Assembly (NCBI GenBank): GCA_902538445.1
Contig: CACBFE010000001.1
Span: 1 to 64,000 of the forward strand
Origin: an uncultured Pelagibacteraceae bacterium
GTDB taxonomy: Bacteria > Pseudomonadota > Alphaproteobacteria > Pelagibacterales > Pelagibacteraceae
Reading direction: 5' to 3'
Length of the DNA stretch: 64,000 bases
The notes below the pieces were generated by a model. It was not told where the DNA came from. It searched no databases and saw only the letters and a program-made list of their open reading frames with translations. A program made the position numbers and the translations under genes. Shown here piece by piece: positions 16,889 through 26,567 of the stretch. Each line of letters begins with the position of its first letter. The first letter of the stretch is position 1.

Positions 16889-18187
16889 TTAGAAATTATT
16901 TAATTTATATGGTTTTGGTCCGCCAGTGAACCAATCAAGTAATTCAACTGTATGAATGATAGGAATTCTAGTTCCAGAAGAAATTTGTGTCATACATCCT
17001 ATATTACCTGTTGAAATAAAATCAGGAGAAATTTTTTCAATATTTTTGACTTTATTTTTTAATAACGATTTTGCCATTTTTTGATGAAGAATATTGTAGG
17101 TCCCAGCAGATCCGCAACATAAATGTCCTTCCGGTATTTCTAAAACTTCGTTACCAGTTTTTGAAATTAAATCTTTAGGTTGTTGATGAACTTTTTGCCC
17201 ATGTTGCATCGAACAAGCTGAATGATAAGCAATTTTGTATTTTTTCTCAGTGTTTATATTTATATTCAACTTTAAATTCTCATCAAGATACTCGGTAATA
17301 TCTTTTGTTAATTCAGAAATTTTTTTTGCTTTTTTTTTCAAATCTTTATCATTTTTAAAAATATGCCCGTAATCTTTTAAAGTTGTACCACATCCTGAAG
17401 TATTGCTAATAATCGCATCTAAACCATTTTTAAGATATTCATCATGCCAACTATTAATATTTATTTTGAAAGACTCATGTGCCAATTTTTGTTTACCTAA
17501 ATGATGATTTAAAGAACCACAGCAATAGATATCTGGCATCACAACCACTTCAACATTATGTCTATTTAAAAGTCTAATTGTCGATTCATTTATTTCAGGT
17601 GAGATTACTCTTTGAACACATCCAGTTAATAATGCTACCCTTGAAATTTTTTTACCTTTCGTAACTTCATAAACTTTTTTTTCTTTTAATTTCTTGGAAG
17701 GTATTTTGTCTGGCATTAAACTTAACGCGTTCTTGAGAAATTTTGGAAATAAAAAACTAAAAGGTTTAATAATTTTAGAAGACAAAGCCATTAATAAAAA
17801 TACTTTTGGTCTTGGCAATACAAACGAAAGAATATTTCTAAACAATCTATCGAACAAAGGTCTTCTATAAGTTTCTTCAACATAATTTCTTCCATGATCG
17901 ATGAGGTGCATGTAGTTTACGCCTGATGGACAAGTCGTCATGCAGGAATAACAAGACAAGCAGCTATCAATGTGTTTTGCAATTTGTTTGGTAGCAGGTT
18001 TTTTATTCTCTAACATATCTTTTATTAAATATATTCTTCCTCTTGGACCTTCTAATTCTTCTCCATTAATTCCGTAAGTTGGGCAAGTTGCATTACACAT
18101 TCCACAGTGAACACATTTTCTTATAATTGTTTCACTGGTTTTGTTGTCTTTGTCTTTTAGCTGGTTCTCTGTAAATGATGTCTGCAT
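16889..18187 (-). CDS. glcF: Glycolate oxidase iron-sulfur subunit
   Basis: Electron-transfer subunit of the GlcDEF complex, which oxidises glycolate to glyoxylate and passes electrons to the respiratory chain. Two 4Fe-4S motifs, CVHCGMCNATCPTYG (residues 26-40) and CLSCYSCMTTCPSGV (about 77-91), are followed by two CCG domains (CCGSLNHHLG and CCGSAGTYNIL). 432 residues, normal length. Immediately follows glcE (0 bp gap). Confidence 0.96.
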   Translation of the reverse strand: MQTSFTENQLKDKDNKTSETIIRKCVHCGMCNATCPTYGINGEELEGPRGRIYLIKDMLENKKPATKQIAKHIDSCLSCYSCMTTCPSGVNYMHLIDHGRNYVEETYRRPLFDRLFRNILSFVLPRPKVFLLMALSSKIIKPFSFLFPKFLKNALSLMPDKIPSKKLKEKKVYEVTKGKKISRVALLTGCVQRVISPEINESTIRLLNRHNVEVVVMPDIYCCGSLNHHLGKQKLAHESFKININSWHDEYLKNGLDAIISNTSGCGTTLKDYGHIFKNDKDLKKKAKKISELTKDITEYLDENLKLNININTEKKYKIAYHSACSMQHGQKVHQQPKDLISKTGNEVLEIPEGHLCCGSAGTYNILHQKMAKSLLKNKVKNIEKISPDFISTGNIGCMTQISSGTRIPIIHTVELLDWFTGGPKPYKLNNF

Positions 18188-19441
18188 TTAAATTCCTGTA
18201 TACATCTTACCCGGGTTAAAAATTCTTTTCGGGTCAAAACTTTTTTTTATTTTTTCACTGATTTTATACTTAATTGGATCTATTGTAAAAATGTCGGCAG
18301 AGGCTTTAAAGTCATCCTCTATTTTAATTAATGTATAATATCCTTGGTGATTCTTGGTTATTTCCTTTATTTCTGAAAGGATTTTTGAATTTAGGTGGTC
18401 AAACGCCATCCATATAAGGCTTCCACCCCAGTCGATAAAATAATTTAAATCATCTTTTTTGAGCTTTTGAATAACTTGTAAAGTTTCACTTATAGGCACA
18501 ACTATTCTTATTAGGTTACTTTTTGAATTTTTAAAAACCTCTAAATTTTTTGTTTTACTCCAAAAAATTTCAGTTTGAACATTATCTAAAACTGAATACT
18601 CATTATTAATAAGAGCTAGTTCTTTTGAAAGTCTGTCAATCCTCTGGTCAACTGAGTTTGTGGGACCTTCTATTCTTATACCGGTTAAGCCACCATCATG
18701 CGTAAGATCATTTAAAATGAAATTTTTTCCAAAATAATCAGGATAAAAAACACCTCCAGAGGGGTCGGTTGATGATGATAAAGATTGTCCTAAATAATCA
18801 AGTGCTTTTTTAACATGAGGATTTTTTATTATTAATGTTTTACTTGTTTCTGGTTTTGGTAAAACTTTGATTGATATTTCTGTTAAAACTGTAAGTGTTC
18901 CAAAAGATCCTGATAATATCTTGCATAAATCGTAACCGGTTACATTTTTTACAACTGTTCCTCCTGATTTTATAGTTTCACCTTTTCCATTAACTCCTTG
19001 AAAACCAAGAAGATGGTCTCTAACACTTCCAACTTTAAATCTTCTTGATCCAGCAAAATTGCAAGCAACCACTCCTCCAATTGAACCGCTGTTGCTCTCA
19101 CCTGAAAATAAGTAGCCAAAGTCATTAGGTTCGAATGCTAATTGTTGATTATTTTTTTTTAGCACTTCTTCTATTTCACTTATAGGGGTGCCTGCCTTAA
19201 CTTTAATATAAAGTTCCTCAGGTTTGTAATCTATGATGCCTTTATAATTTGAAAGATCTAAAGTTTTCTCAGCCTGAAAATTTCTGCCAATTTTGTTTTT
19301 TGATTGTAAACCGCTTATTTCTAAAGGAGTGCTTTTTTTGTAACAATTTTTTACGATTTCTACAATTTCTTCTCTAGTGGATGGTTTAAAAATATTTTGA
19401 TTAAAATCTAGGGATGTCTGGAAATTTTGTTTTTCCTCCAT
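18188..19441 (-). CDS. glcE: Glycolate oxidase FAD-binding subunit GlcE
   Basis: Second flavoprotein subunit of glycolate oxidase. FAD-binding type 4 (PCMH) region with KVKAGTPISEIEEVL, the SGESNSGSIGGVVACNFAGS segment, VRDHLLGFQGVNGKG and SGGTVVKNVTGYDLCKI; C-terminal FNPGKMYTGI. 417 residues. Its first 41 bp overlap the 3' end of glcD; the overlap is unusually long but both frames are well supported by family motifs at the junction. Confidence 0.94.
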   Translation of the reverse strand: MEEKQNFQTSLDFNQNIFKPSTREEIVEIVKNCYKKSTPLEISGLQSKNKIGRNFQAEKTLDLSNYKGIIDYKPEELYIKVKAGTPISEIEEVLKKNNQQLAFEPNDFGYLFSGESNSGSIGGVVACNFAGSRRFKVGSVRDHLLGFQGVNGKGETIKSGGTVVKNVTGYDLCKILSGSFGTLTVLTEISIKVLPKPETSKTLIIKNPHVKKALDYLGQSLSSSTDPSGGVFYPDYFGKNFILNDLTHDGGLTGIRIEGPTNSVDQRIDRLSKELALINNEYSVLDNVQTEIFWSKTKNLEVFKNSKSNLIRIVVPISETLQVIQKLKKDDLNYFIDWGGSLIWMAFDHLNSKILSEIKEITKNHQGYYTLIKIEDDFKASADIFTIDPIKYKISEKIKKSFDPKRIFNPGKMYTGI

Positions 19442-20897
19442 GGACGTGAACTCTCCCTTCCTCAGCGCATTTTCTAAGTATTGGATAAACTTTGCCTGGA
19501 TTTAATAATGAGTTTGGGTCTAAAGCCACTTTTATAGTGAGCTGTTGCTGAATGTCTTTGTCGTTGAAAGCCTCGCACATTAATTCTCTTTTCTCTATTC
19601 CTACTCCATGTTCACCTGTAAGAGCTCCACCAACTTTAACGCAATATTTTAATATATCAGCTCCAAAGTCTTCGCATTTTTTAAGTGAGTTCTTATCATT
19701 AGCATCAAACATAATTAATGGATGTAGATTTCCATCACCTGCGTGGAAAGCATTTGCAACTGGTAAATCATATTTTTTTGATAGTCTCGTGATTTCTCTA
19801 AGTACTTCTGCAAGCTTACCTCTTGGTATTGAACCATCCATGCACATATAATCTGGTGCTAAAACTCCACATGCTGGGAAAGCTGCTTTTCTACCTGCCC
19901 AAAATTTTAATCTCTCTTCATTAGATTTGCTTACTTTTAAACTAGATGAATTATTTTTTTCAGCAATTTGTTTTGCTTTTTCGATATAGGTCTCCACTTC
20001 ATGCTGCGTTCCATCAAACTCAACGATCATCATTGCCTCTGCATCTGTTGGATATCCTGCCTTTGAATAATCATTTGTCGCTTTTGTAAGAGCTTTGTCC
20101 ATAATTTCCATTCCTGCAGGTATACATCCCTCTGCTATTATTTCTGCTACACAATTTCCTGCATCTTCAATAGTTGGAAAACCGATGAGTGCGGCCTTAA
20201 CAATCTCTGGTGACTTAAGAATTTTTACTGTTACTTCTGTTATAACTCCTAGTAAACCCTCTGATCCAGTCATTAAACCTAAAAAGTCGTAACCTTCTGA
20301 GTCCATTGCCTTACCACCAAATTTAGTTATTGTCCCATCCATGAGCACAACTTCAATACCTAAAAGATTATTTGTTGTTGCTCCGTATTTTAAAGAGTGC
20401 ACACCTCCAGAATTTTCAGCTACATTTCCACCTATAGAACATGCAATTTGACTTGAAGGATCTGGGGCATAGTAAAATCCTTTATCTTGAACGGCGTGAG
20501 TAATTGCTAAATTGGTTACACAAGGTTGTGTTACTACACATCTATTCTTGTAATCGATTTCAATAATTTTATTAAATTTTCCCATTGCCATTAGCACACA
20601 ATCTTCTAAAGGCAATGATCCCCCCGATAAACCCGTTCCAGCTCCTCTTGGAACTACTTTAACTTTATTGTCATTACAATATTTTAATATATTACTTACT
20701 TCCTCTACAGTCTCAGGCATAACTACGACTAAAGGCATTTGTCTATACGCGGTTAAACCGTCAGTTTCGAAAGGTCTTAATTCATCTGGGTGTGAAAGAA
20801 TATTTTTTGGATTTATTATTCTCCCTATATCAGAAACAATCTTATCTTTTTTTGATAAAATTGAAATATCGATTTTTGGCATTTGTAAACTACTCAT
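19401..20897 (-). CDS. glcD: Glycolate oxidase subunit GlcD (FAD-linked)
   Basis: Catalytic flavoprotein of glycolate/D-lactate oxidation. FAD-binding VPRGAGTGLSGGSLP, PSSQIACSIGGNVAENSGG, and catalytic-site His in FHAGDGNLHPL; LTGEHGVGIEKRE near the C-terminus. Ends with the usual GRVHVHGGKTKFPDIPRF. 498 residues, full length. First gene of the glcDEF trio, 8 bp after an aminotransferase gene. Confidence 0.96.
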   Translation of the reverse strand: MSSLQMPKIDISILSKKDKIVSDIGRIINPKNILSHPDELRPFETDGLTAYRQMPLVVVMPETVEEVSNILKYCNDNKVKVVPRGAGTGLSGGSLPLEDCVLMAMGKFNKIIEIDYKNRCVVTQPCVTNLAITHAVQDKGFYYAPDPSSQIACSIGGNVAENSGGVHSLKYGATTNNLLGIEVVLMDGTITKFGGKAMDSEGYDFLGLMTGSEGLLGVITEVTVKILKSPEIVKAALIGFPTIEDAGNCVAEIIAEGCIPAGMEIMDKALTKATNDYSKAGYPTDAEAMMIVEFDGTQHEVETYIEKAKQIAEKNNSSSLKVSKSNEERLKFWAGRKAAFPACGVLAPDYMCMDGSIPRGKLAEVLREITRLSKKYDLPVANAFHAGDGNLHPLIMFDANDKNSLKKCEDFGADILKYCVKVGGALTGEHGVGIEKRELMCEAFNDKDIQQQLTIKVALDPNSLLNPGKVYPILRKCAEEGRVHVHGGKTKFPDIPRF

Positions 20898-20905
20898 AAG
20901 TTCCT

Positions 20906-22069
20906 TTACTTAAGCATTTTTGATATTTTATCTAGTGCTTTTTGAATATTATCCTGAGAAGCTGCAAAGCTAAAACGTACAAAATCAACAGATGTCTTAC
21001 CAAAAGCCGTTCCTGGAACAATTGCCACACCAGCCTCATGCATACATTTTTTTGAAAATTCAGAACCGCTCATTCCTGTTCCGCTAACATTCGGAAAAGC
21101 ATAAAAAGCGCCGCCAGGCATACTACAAGTAACCCCTGGCAAATCGTTTAAACCTTTGTGAATTAATTTTCTTCTTTGATCAAATTTTTCCATCATGTGG
21201 TGAATAGAGTCGTCAGGACCATCTAATGCAGCTATCCCTGCAAATTGTGATGGTGCGTTTACACAAGAAAAACTATTTATTGCTAATTTTGTTACATGTG
21301 AAATTAAACTCTCAGGCCAAACACTCCAGCCCATTCTCCAACCAGTCATGGAGTAAGCTTTGCTCCATCCATCTAAGACTATTAATCTATCTTGTAGATC
21401 AGGATAATTAAAAAATGTTGGCATTTCTTTTCCGTCAAAAATTTGTCTACTGTAAATTTCATCACTTAATATGTAGACATGTGGATGTTTCTTTAAACCT
21501 TCTGCAAGAAAATCTATTGCGGGTTTTTCAACAAAACTACCAGTTGGATTATTTGGGTTAATTAAAATTACTAACCTTGTTTTGTCAGTGATTGAAGATA
21601 AAATTTTTTCTGGATCAAACTTTAAATCTTTTTCCTTTGTTAAATCATAAGGAACAGATTTTGCTCCAGTATAATTAATCATCGACTCATAAATTGGGAA
21701 TCCGGGTGTTGGGTGAACTATCTCTGCTCCAGGTTCCCCAATCATTTGAATTGCATAATACATTGTGGGTTTACCACCTGGCATAATCATAATTCTCTCA
21801 GGATCTACATCTTTTTTGTATAAACTTTTTATTTTTCTAGAAACAGCTTGCCTGCATTCTGTAATACCGTTCGCCAAAACATATCCATGATGTCCATCAT
21901 CAATAGCTTTTTTAGCTGCATCCATTATGTGTTGGGGAGTTTTAAAATCGGGTTGTCCTAAACCTAGGTGGATCATTTCTTTTCCCTGTGCCTCAAGTTT
22001 TTTAGCCTCAGCTAACACACTGAAAGCAGTTTCTGTACCCAATCTTTCTAAATTTTTCGCAAGTTTCAT
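20906..22069 (-). CDS. PLP-dependent aminotransferase, class I (AspC-like)
   Basis: Fold-type I aminotransferase, 387 residues. PLP-Lys in GWSKAYSMTGWRMGW, NPNNPTGS, SDEIYSR, and substrate-carboxylate Arg in VRFSFAAS. N-terminal GLGQPDFKTP is typical of aspartate/aromatic aminotransferases of the I-gamma type. Placement next to glcD suggests that it could aminate glyoxylate to glycine or a related 2-oxo acid, which would matter in SAR11 cells known to need a glycine source that glycolate can replace. The amino donor and acceptor cannot be read from sequence. Confidence 0.88.
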   Translation of the reverse strand: MKLAKNLERLGTETAFSVLAEAKKLEAQGKEMIHLGLGQPDFKTPQHIMDAAKKAIDDGHHGYVLANGITECRQAVSRKIKSLYKKDVDPERIMIMPGGKPTMYYAIQMIGEPGAEIVHPTPGFPIYESMINYTGAKSVPYDLTKEKDLKFDPEKILSSITDKTRLVILINPNNPTGSFVEKPAIDFLAEGLKKHPHVYILSDEIYSRQIFDGKEMPTFFNYPDLQDRLIVLDGWSKAYSMTGWRMGWSVWPESLISHVTKLAINSFSCVNAPSQFAGIAALDGPDDSIHHMMEKFDQRRKLIHKGLNDLPGVTCSMPGGAFYAFPNVSGTGMSGSEFSKKCMHEAGVAIVPGTAFGKTSVDFVRFSFAASQDNIQKALDKISKMLK

Positions 22070-22118
22070 ATTTTAACCCTAAAATAAATTGTCACTTTTG
22101 CATATTAGTTTTTTTGCA

Positions 22119-23267
22119 TCATCTATATGCAATTTTAGAGCTATTTAGCTCTTTTACGCTTTTACAACCTAATAATATCATATCTCTCCTTATTTCTTCT
22201 CGCATTCTTTTTAAAATTTGCTCCACGCCAGCCTGTCCGCCAGCACCTAGAGCAAATAAAAAACCTTTTCCAAAGCTACAGGCTGTTGCACCTAATGATA
22301 ATGCTTTTAAAACATGTGTGCCTCTTCTTATTCCTCCATCTAAAATAATTTCTAACTTATCTCCAACTGCTTCCTTGATTACCGGTAGTTGATCAAAAGG
22401 TGATCTAGAACCATCCAGTTGTCTTCCACCGTGGTTAGATAATAAGATTGCAGAGGCACCAATATCGATTGCTCTTTTTGCATCTTCAACTGACATCACG
22501 CCTTTTAATGCAAAAGGCCCACCCCATTTTTTAACAACGTACTCAGCATCTTTCCAACTCATCGCTGGATCGTATTGTTCGTTGATATAATCCATTACTC
22601 CTTTCGCGATACTAGATCCTTTCTTCGTCCAATGAGAAACATTTGCTAATTCAAATTTTTTATTTGTCAAATAATTGAATGCCCATTTAGGATGCATTGC
22701 AAAACTCATAATACTTTTTAAAGTTAATTTTGGTGGAGTAGTAAAACCCCATTTATGATCTCTTTCTCTATTTCCTGCTACAACTGTATCAACAGTTAAA
22801 CACAAAGATTTGAATCCTGCTGTTTTACATCTATCTATTAAATTATCTGTTAAACCTTGATCTTTATGAATATAAAGTTGAAACATCTTAGGCCCGCTTG
22901 CAGCATTGGCTATTTCCTCAATTGAAGATGTTGCCATAGTCGACATGCTATAAAAGGTTCCAAATTTTTCTGCAGCTCTCGCAGATGCTTTATCTCCATC
23001 GTGATGATACAACCTTTGCATTGCGGTTGGTGCTAAAAATAAAGGCATATCAATTTTCTGACCAAAAACAGTTGTTGAGAGATCGGGTTCTCCAACACTA
23101 GCCAGAATATTTGGTACCAAATCACATTTTAAAAACGATTCTGTATTTCTTTTTAAAGTTGTTTCATCGTCCGAACCACCATCGATGTAATGAAATATAG
23201 GTGCTGGTAAATTTTTTTTTGCTAATTTTCTGAAATCTTCAAAGTTATAACAATCATTTAGATTCAT
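22119..23267 (-). CDS. lldD: FMN-dependent L-2-hydroxyacid dehydrogenase (LldD family)
   Basis: Flavoenzyme that oxidises L-lactate or related L-2-hydroxyacids to 2-oxo acids. Seen: HYIDGGSDDETTL near the N-terminus (active-site Tyr), FLAPTAMQRL, QLYIHKD, the catalytic His-Gly-Gly-Arg in LLSNHGGRQLDG, and GGIRRGTHVLKALSLGA. 382 residues, normal. Complements GlcDEF (glycolate and D-acids) in the same strand run, so both stereoisomers could be covered. Lactate is the default guess; glycolate or mandelate-type substrates are also handled by this family. Confidence 0.88.
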   Translation of the reverse strand: MNLNDCYNFEDFRKLAKKNLPAPIFHYIDGGSDDETTLKRNTESFLKCDLVPNILASVGEPDLSTTVFGQKIDMPLFLAPTAMQRLYHHDGDKASARAAEKFGTFYSMSTMATSSIEEIANAASGPKMFQLYIHKDQGLTDNLIDRCKTAGFKSLCLTVDTVVAGNRERDHKWGFTTPPKLTLKSIMSFAMHPKWAFNYLTNKKFELANVSHWTKKGSSIAKGVMDYINEQYDPAMSWKDAEYVVKKWGGPFALKGVMSVEDAKRAIDIGASAILLSNHGGRQLDGSRSPFDQLPVIKEAVGDKLEIILDGGIRRGTHVLKALSLGATACSFGKGFLFALGAGGQAGVEQILKRMREEIRRDMILLGCKSVKELNSSKIAYR

Positions 23268-23272
23268 TATAA

Positions 23273-23776
23273 TTAAAAGTTTTTAGAAAATGTTATATGT
23301 TGGTTATCTGTTCCTGGATTTGAATCACCCCAGTCGTTATTTGAAATATGGCTATAGCTATAACTTAATTTAGAGTTTTCAAAAATATTAAAACCTACTT
23401 TTATTTCACTTTTAAATTCTAATGCACTCCCTAAGTCTTTTCCATCGCCCTTTTCATAATAACCTGGAGTAAAACTTGGTAAAATTTTTAAGGGTCCGAT
23501 CCCATATTGCCCCTCAATGCCAGTATAAAGGTAAACAGAACTATTTCCTGTCATAAATCCTCCGGTAACAGGTTTGAACTTTCCAAGAAAAGTATCTCTG
23601 AATAAATTTGGATTTTTGTGTTCAATTCCAAATAAACTCGTCTTATCATCACCCTCTTTATCTATTACATCAAAAGTACCAGTGTAAAATGAGATATCTA
23701 CGTCTCCTTGTTCTGCTTGTGCATGAACAAAAATGATGAAAGTAGATAATAAACTTATTAGCAATTTGAATTTCAT
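23273..23776 (-). CDS. PagL-like outer-membrane beta-barrel (lipid A deacylase family)
   Basis: 167 residues with a signal peptide ending near AQA-E (about residue 21), then alternating beta-strand pattern and a C-terminal aromatic residue (SKNF) typical of outer-membrane barrels. SYSHISNNDWGDSNPGTDN resembles the His-Ser(-Asn) active-site region of PagL / acyloxyacyl hydrolases that trim lipid A. Its size fits the eight-strand barrel. Whether it is an active deacylase or only a structural relative is unsure. Five bases separate it from lldD, with no evident functional link. Confidence 0.65.
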   Translation of the reverse strand: MKFKLLISLLSTFIIFVHAQAEQGDVDISFYTGTFDVIDKEGDDKTSLFGIEHKNPNLFRDTFLGKFKPVTGGFMTGNSSVYLYTGIEGQYGIGPLKILPSFTPGYYEKGDGKDLGSALEFKSEIKVGFNIFENSKLSYSYSHISNNDWGDSNPGTDNQHITFSKNF

Positions 23777-23825
23777 ACAAAAAAATACAACTAAATGTTT
23801 AATATGTACAGTTTCCTTTAGTGCC

Positions 23826-24185
23826 TTAATGTCTTTTTTTTAGAAAAGAGAAAATGAAAAACCCTCCAAAAATTAGTGCTATATAAGGCAAAATCCATAA
23901 CAAGGAATTTTGAATATTAAATTGAGGCTTAAACACAATCCAATCCCCGTATTTATCAGACATAAATTCATAAATTTCATCCTCTGTTTTGCCCTCGTCA
24001 ATTAAATCTTTAACTACTAATTTTATTGTCTGCGCAAAATCCGAATTTGAGTCTGATATAGATTGACCCTGGCAAACTAGACAACGCAAATTTTTATGAA
24101 TTAAATTTGGATCAACAGTCTTCTCTGCTGCAAAAGAAAATTTTGAAAAAAAAATAAATAGTATTAAAAGTAAATTTAATTTCAT
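23826..24185 (-). CDS. ccmH: Cytochrome c maturation protein CcmH (short, N-terminal type)
   Basis: Periplasm-facing thiol-redox protein that reduces apocytochrome c before heme attachment. Signal peptide, then LRCLVCQGQSISDSNSDFA with the redox Cys pair, ending in a C-terminal membrane helix (residues 95-115). The TPR half (CcmI) seen in E. coli CcmH is absent, as is usual in alphaproteobacteria where it is a separate gene; no such gene follows here. 119 residues. Confidence 0.94.
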   Translation of the reverse strand: MKLNLLLILFIFFSKFSFAAEKTVDPNLIHKNLRCLVCQGQSISDSNSDFAQTIKLVVKDLIDEGKTEDEIYEFMSDKYGDWIVFKPQFNIQNSLLWILPYIALIFGGFFIFSFLKKRH

Positions 24186-24187
24186 AA

Positions 24188-24703
24188 TTACTTTATAATT
24201 TTGATAATATTATTATAATCATCAACTGATAGCGGTCCTACAAATTTTTGTATAATCATTAATTCTTTATTTATTAATATACTTTCTGGAATTCCATAAA
24301 TACCAAATTTTACTGAATGCTTACCATTTTTGTCTTTCGCTAACAAATCATAAGGATTACCTAGCTCACTTAAAAAAGTTTTAGCTTGGGGCTCTTTATC
24401 CTTAAAATTAATACCTAGTATCACTAAATTTTTAGTTTTAGATAGTTTCATTAATATAGGATGTTCAACTCTGCAAGGTGCACACCACGATGCCCAAAAA
24501 TTTATTAGTGTATAATTATTTTTTTTTATGTCATCTCTTGTAAAATAATTTTCGTCATCAAAAGAAATAATTTTAAATTCAGGCGTATCCTTATTTACTA
24601 AACTTGAGGTATTATAATTAGTATCTCTTGTAAGACTTATATAAAATATACCTATTACAAATAAAAAAATGAATAAAATTATTATCTTAGTTATTTTTCG
24701 CAT
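24188..24703 (-). CDS. ccmG: Thiol:disulfide interchange protein CcmG/DsbE
   Basis: Membrane-anchored periplasmic thioredoxin that supplies reductant for cytochrome c maturation. N-terminal helix (residues 5-23) and active site FWASWCAPCRVEHP, then GIPESILINKE with the cis-Pro. 171 residues. Overlaps the end of ccmF by 17 bp and is 2 bp from ccmH. Confidence 0.95.
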   Translation of the reverse strand: MRKITKIIILFIFLFVIGIFYISLTRDTNYNTSSLVNKDTPEFKIISFDDENYFTRDDIKKNNYTLINFWASWCAPCRVEHPILMKLSKTKNLVILGINFKDKEPQAKTFLSELGNPYDLLAKDKNGKHSVKFGIYGIPESILINKELMIIQKFVGPLSVDDYNNIIKIIK

Positions 24704-26567
24704 TATTAAATAATCTTATAGAACCACCAACAACAATCATAATTACCGATATCCAAATCCAAGCCATTAATGGTTTTTTTTGAAATTTAATGTTGTAATA
24801 ATCTGATCTATCAATATTGCTCATGGTTAAATAATAATCTTTTATTAAACTGGTTTTTATAGCTGCTTCATAAGTTAAAGTTTTGGGCTTGTTGTAAATT
24901 CTTATTTCTGGATTTAAAATATTGGTTTGATTTGAATTTATATTTTTTATTTCTAACTTTCCAATAACTGCTTGATAATTTTTGTAATTTTTTAAATCTA
25001 AATTCTGTAATTGAATAGAGTAATTCTCAAATTTTTTTGTTTCCCCTAATTTAATATTATAATCTTTTTCCAATGAAAAAATATCATTCAACCCTATGAA
25101 TAAAACTAAAAAACCAAAAGACGTATGTGAAATAATTCTGGCAAAATCTAATTTATTTCTTTTAAGAGCTTTTGCTATATCCATTAAAGAGGAAATGATC
25201 AAAAATAGAGCGCTAATAATAATAAAATTAGATAACAGGGAATAGCTTTTAAAAAAAAAGATTATTGCTAAATTTAAACCAATCGCACCGGCTAATATAT
25301 AAAAATAAATTCTAATGTTTTCGAATTTGTTTTTTATCCATTTTGCACTTGGTCCTAAGGCCATAAATAGAAGAAATATAACAACTACTGGAAATATAAT
25401 TGCATTGTAAAAAGGTGGGCCTACCGAAATTTTATTATCTGTTATAGCATCAGTGAAAATTGGGTAAATAGTTCCTAGCAGAACAGTAATTAAGTAAAAC
25501 ATCATAAACCAGTTATTAACTAAAATGAATGTTTCTTTACTGTTCCGATTTAAATCATAATTTTCTTTTTTATACTTTTGAAAGAGGAGAAAAATAGACC
25601 CAAATATCATTAAACTTAAAAATATTAATATATAGACCCCCCTACTTGGATCGCTCGCAAATGTATGAACAGAATTTAAAATACCAGATCTTACTAAAAA
25701 AGTTCCTGTAACACTTAAAATAAAAGTAATTAAACAGAGGATTATAACCCAAAAATAAAATAAATTTCTTTTTTCGAAAACAATTAATGAATGAAATAAA
25801 GCAGTCATAGCAAACCAAGGTAACAAAGAAGCATTCTCAACAGGATCCCAAAACCAAAAGCCTCCCCAGCCCAATTCATAGTAAGCCCATATAGAACCAA
25901 CCAGAATTCCAAGTGTTTGGAAACACCAAGATATTAAAACCCAATTTTTAATTGAAAGAGAAAATGATTTCTCTGAGTAATTCGTAATTAACGATGCTAT
26001 TGCTGCTGAAAAATAAATAGATGCGCCAACAAAACCTATATAAAGAAGCGGAGGATGAATAGCTAAAGCGGGATCTTGTAATATTGGATTCAAACCTAAA
26101 CCTTCCAATGGGATTGGAGAAATTTTACTAAAAGGATTTGAGTTGAAAAGAATAAAAAAAAGGAAACCAAGGATTAATATGTTTTGAATTATTAAAGTAA
26201 AAAGTCTAAATTTTTTTGGATGATTTTTGTTATGGACTAAAAATAAAAAAGAAAATATTGAGAGAATGATGGCCCAAAGCAATAAGCTTCCTTCATGATT
26301 TCCCCATGTTCCTGCAATCTTATAAAATAAAGGCTTCAAAGAATGAGAGTTTTGATAAACGGTGATTAAAGAAAAATCTGAGACAATAAAAGCAGCTATC
26401 AAAACAAAAAAACAAACAATTATTGAGGTACTCTGGATTAAACTTAGTTGAAAAATATTTTTATTTACTCCTCCGGATATTTTTAGATTTCTGTTAGCAG
26501 TATAAATAATACTTAAACTTAAGATTACATTTAAAAATAATAATATATTGCCTAAATTACTTAGCAT
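24687..26567 (-). CDS. ccmF: Cytochrome c heme lyase subunit CcmF
   Basis: Multi-helix membrane protein that receives heme from CcmE and joins it to the apocytochrome. WWD-type signature GWGGFWFWDPVENASLLPW, GTWGNHEGSLLLW, and PALAIHPPLLYIGFVG are all present. 626 residues, about 14 hydrophobic segments. Overlaps ccmE by 11 bp. Confidence 0.96.
   Translation of the reverse strand: MLSNLGNILLFLNVILSLSIIYTANRNLKISGGVNKNIFQLSLIQSTSIIVCFFVLIAAFIVSDFSLITVYQNSHSLKPLFYKIAGTWGNHEGSLLLWAIILSIFSFLFLVHNKNHPKKFRLFTLIIQNILILGFLFFILFNSNPFSKISPIPLEGLGLNPILQDPALAIHPPLLYIGFVGASIYFSAAIASLITNYSEKSFSLSIKNWVLISWCFQTLGILVGSIWAYYELGWGGFWFWDPVENASLLPWFAMTALFHSLIVFEKRNLFYFWVIILCLITFILSVTGTFLVRSGILNSVHTFASDPSRGVYILIFLSLMIFGSIFLLFQKYKKENYDLNRNSKETFILVNNWFMMFYLITVLLGTIYPIFTDAITDNKISVGPPFYNAIIFPVVVIFLLFMALGPSAKWIKNKFENIRIYFYILAGAIGLNLAIIFFFKSYSLLSNFIIISALFLIISSLMDIAKALKRNKLDFARIISHTSFGFLVLFIGLNDIFSLEKDYNIKLGETKKFENYSIQLQNLDLKNYKNYQAVIGKLEIKNINSNQTNILNPEIRIYNKPKTLTYEAAIKTSLIKDYYLTMSNIDRSDYYNIKFQKKPLMAWIWISVIMIVVGGSIRLFNNAKNN

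Noticed and set aside
19552-19851. Plus-strand frames opposite glcD, leuC and other genes
   Set aside because: They lie entirely within confidently identified genes on the other strand and resemble no protein family.
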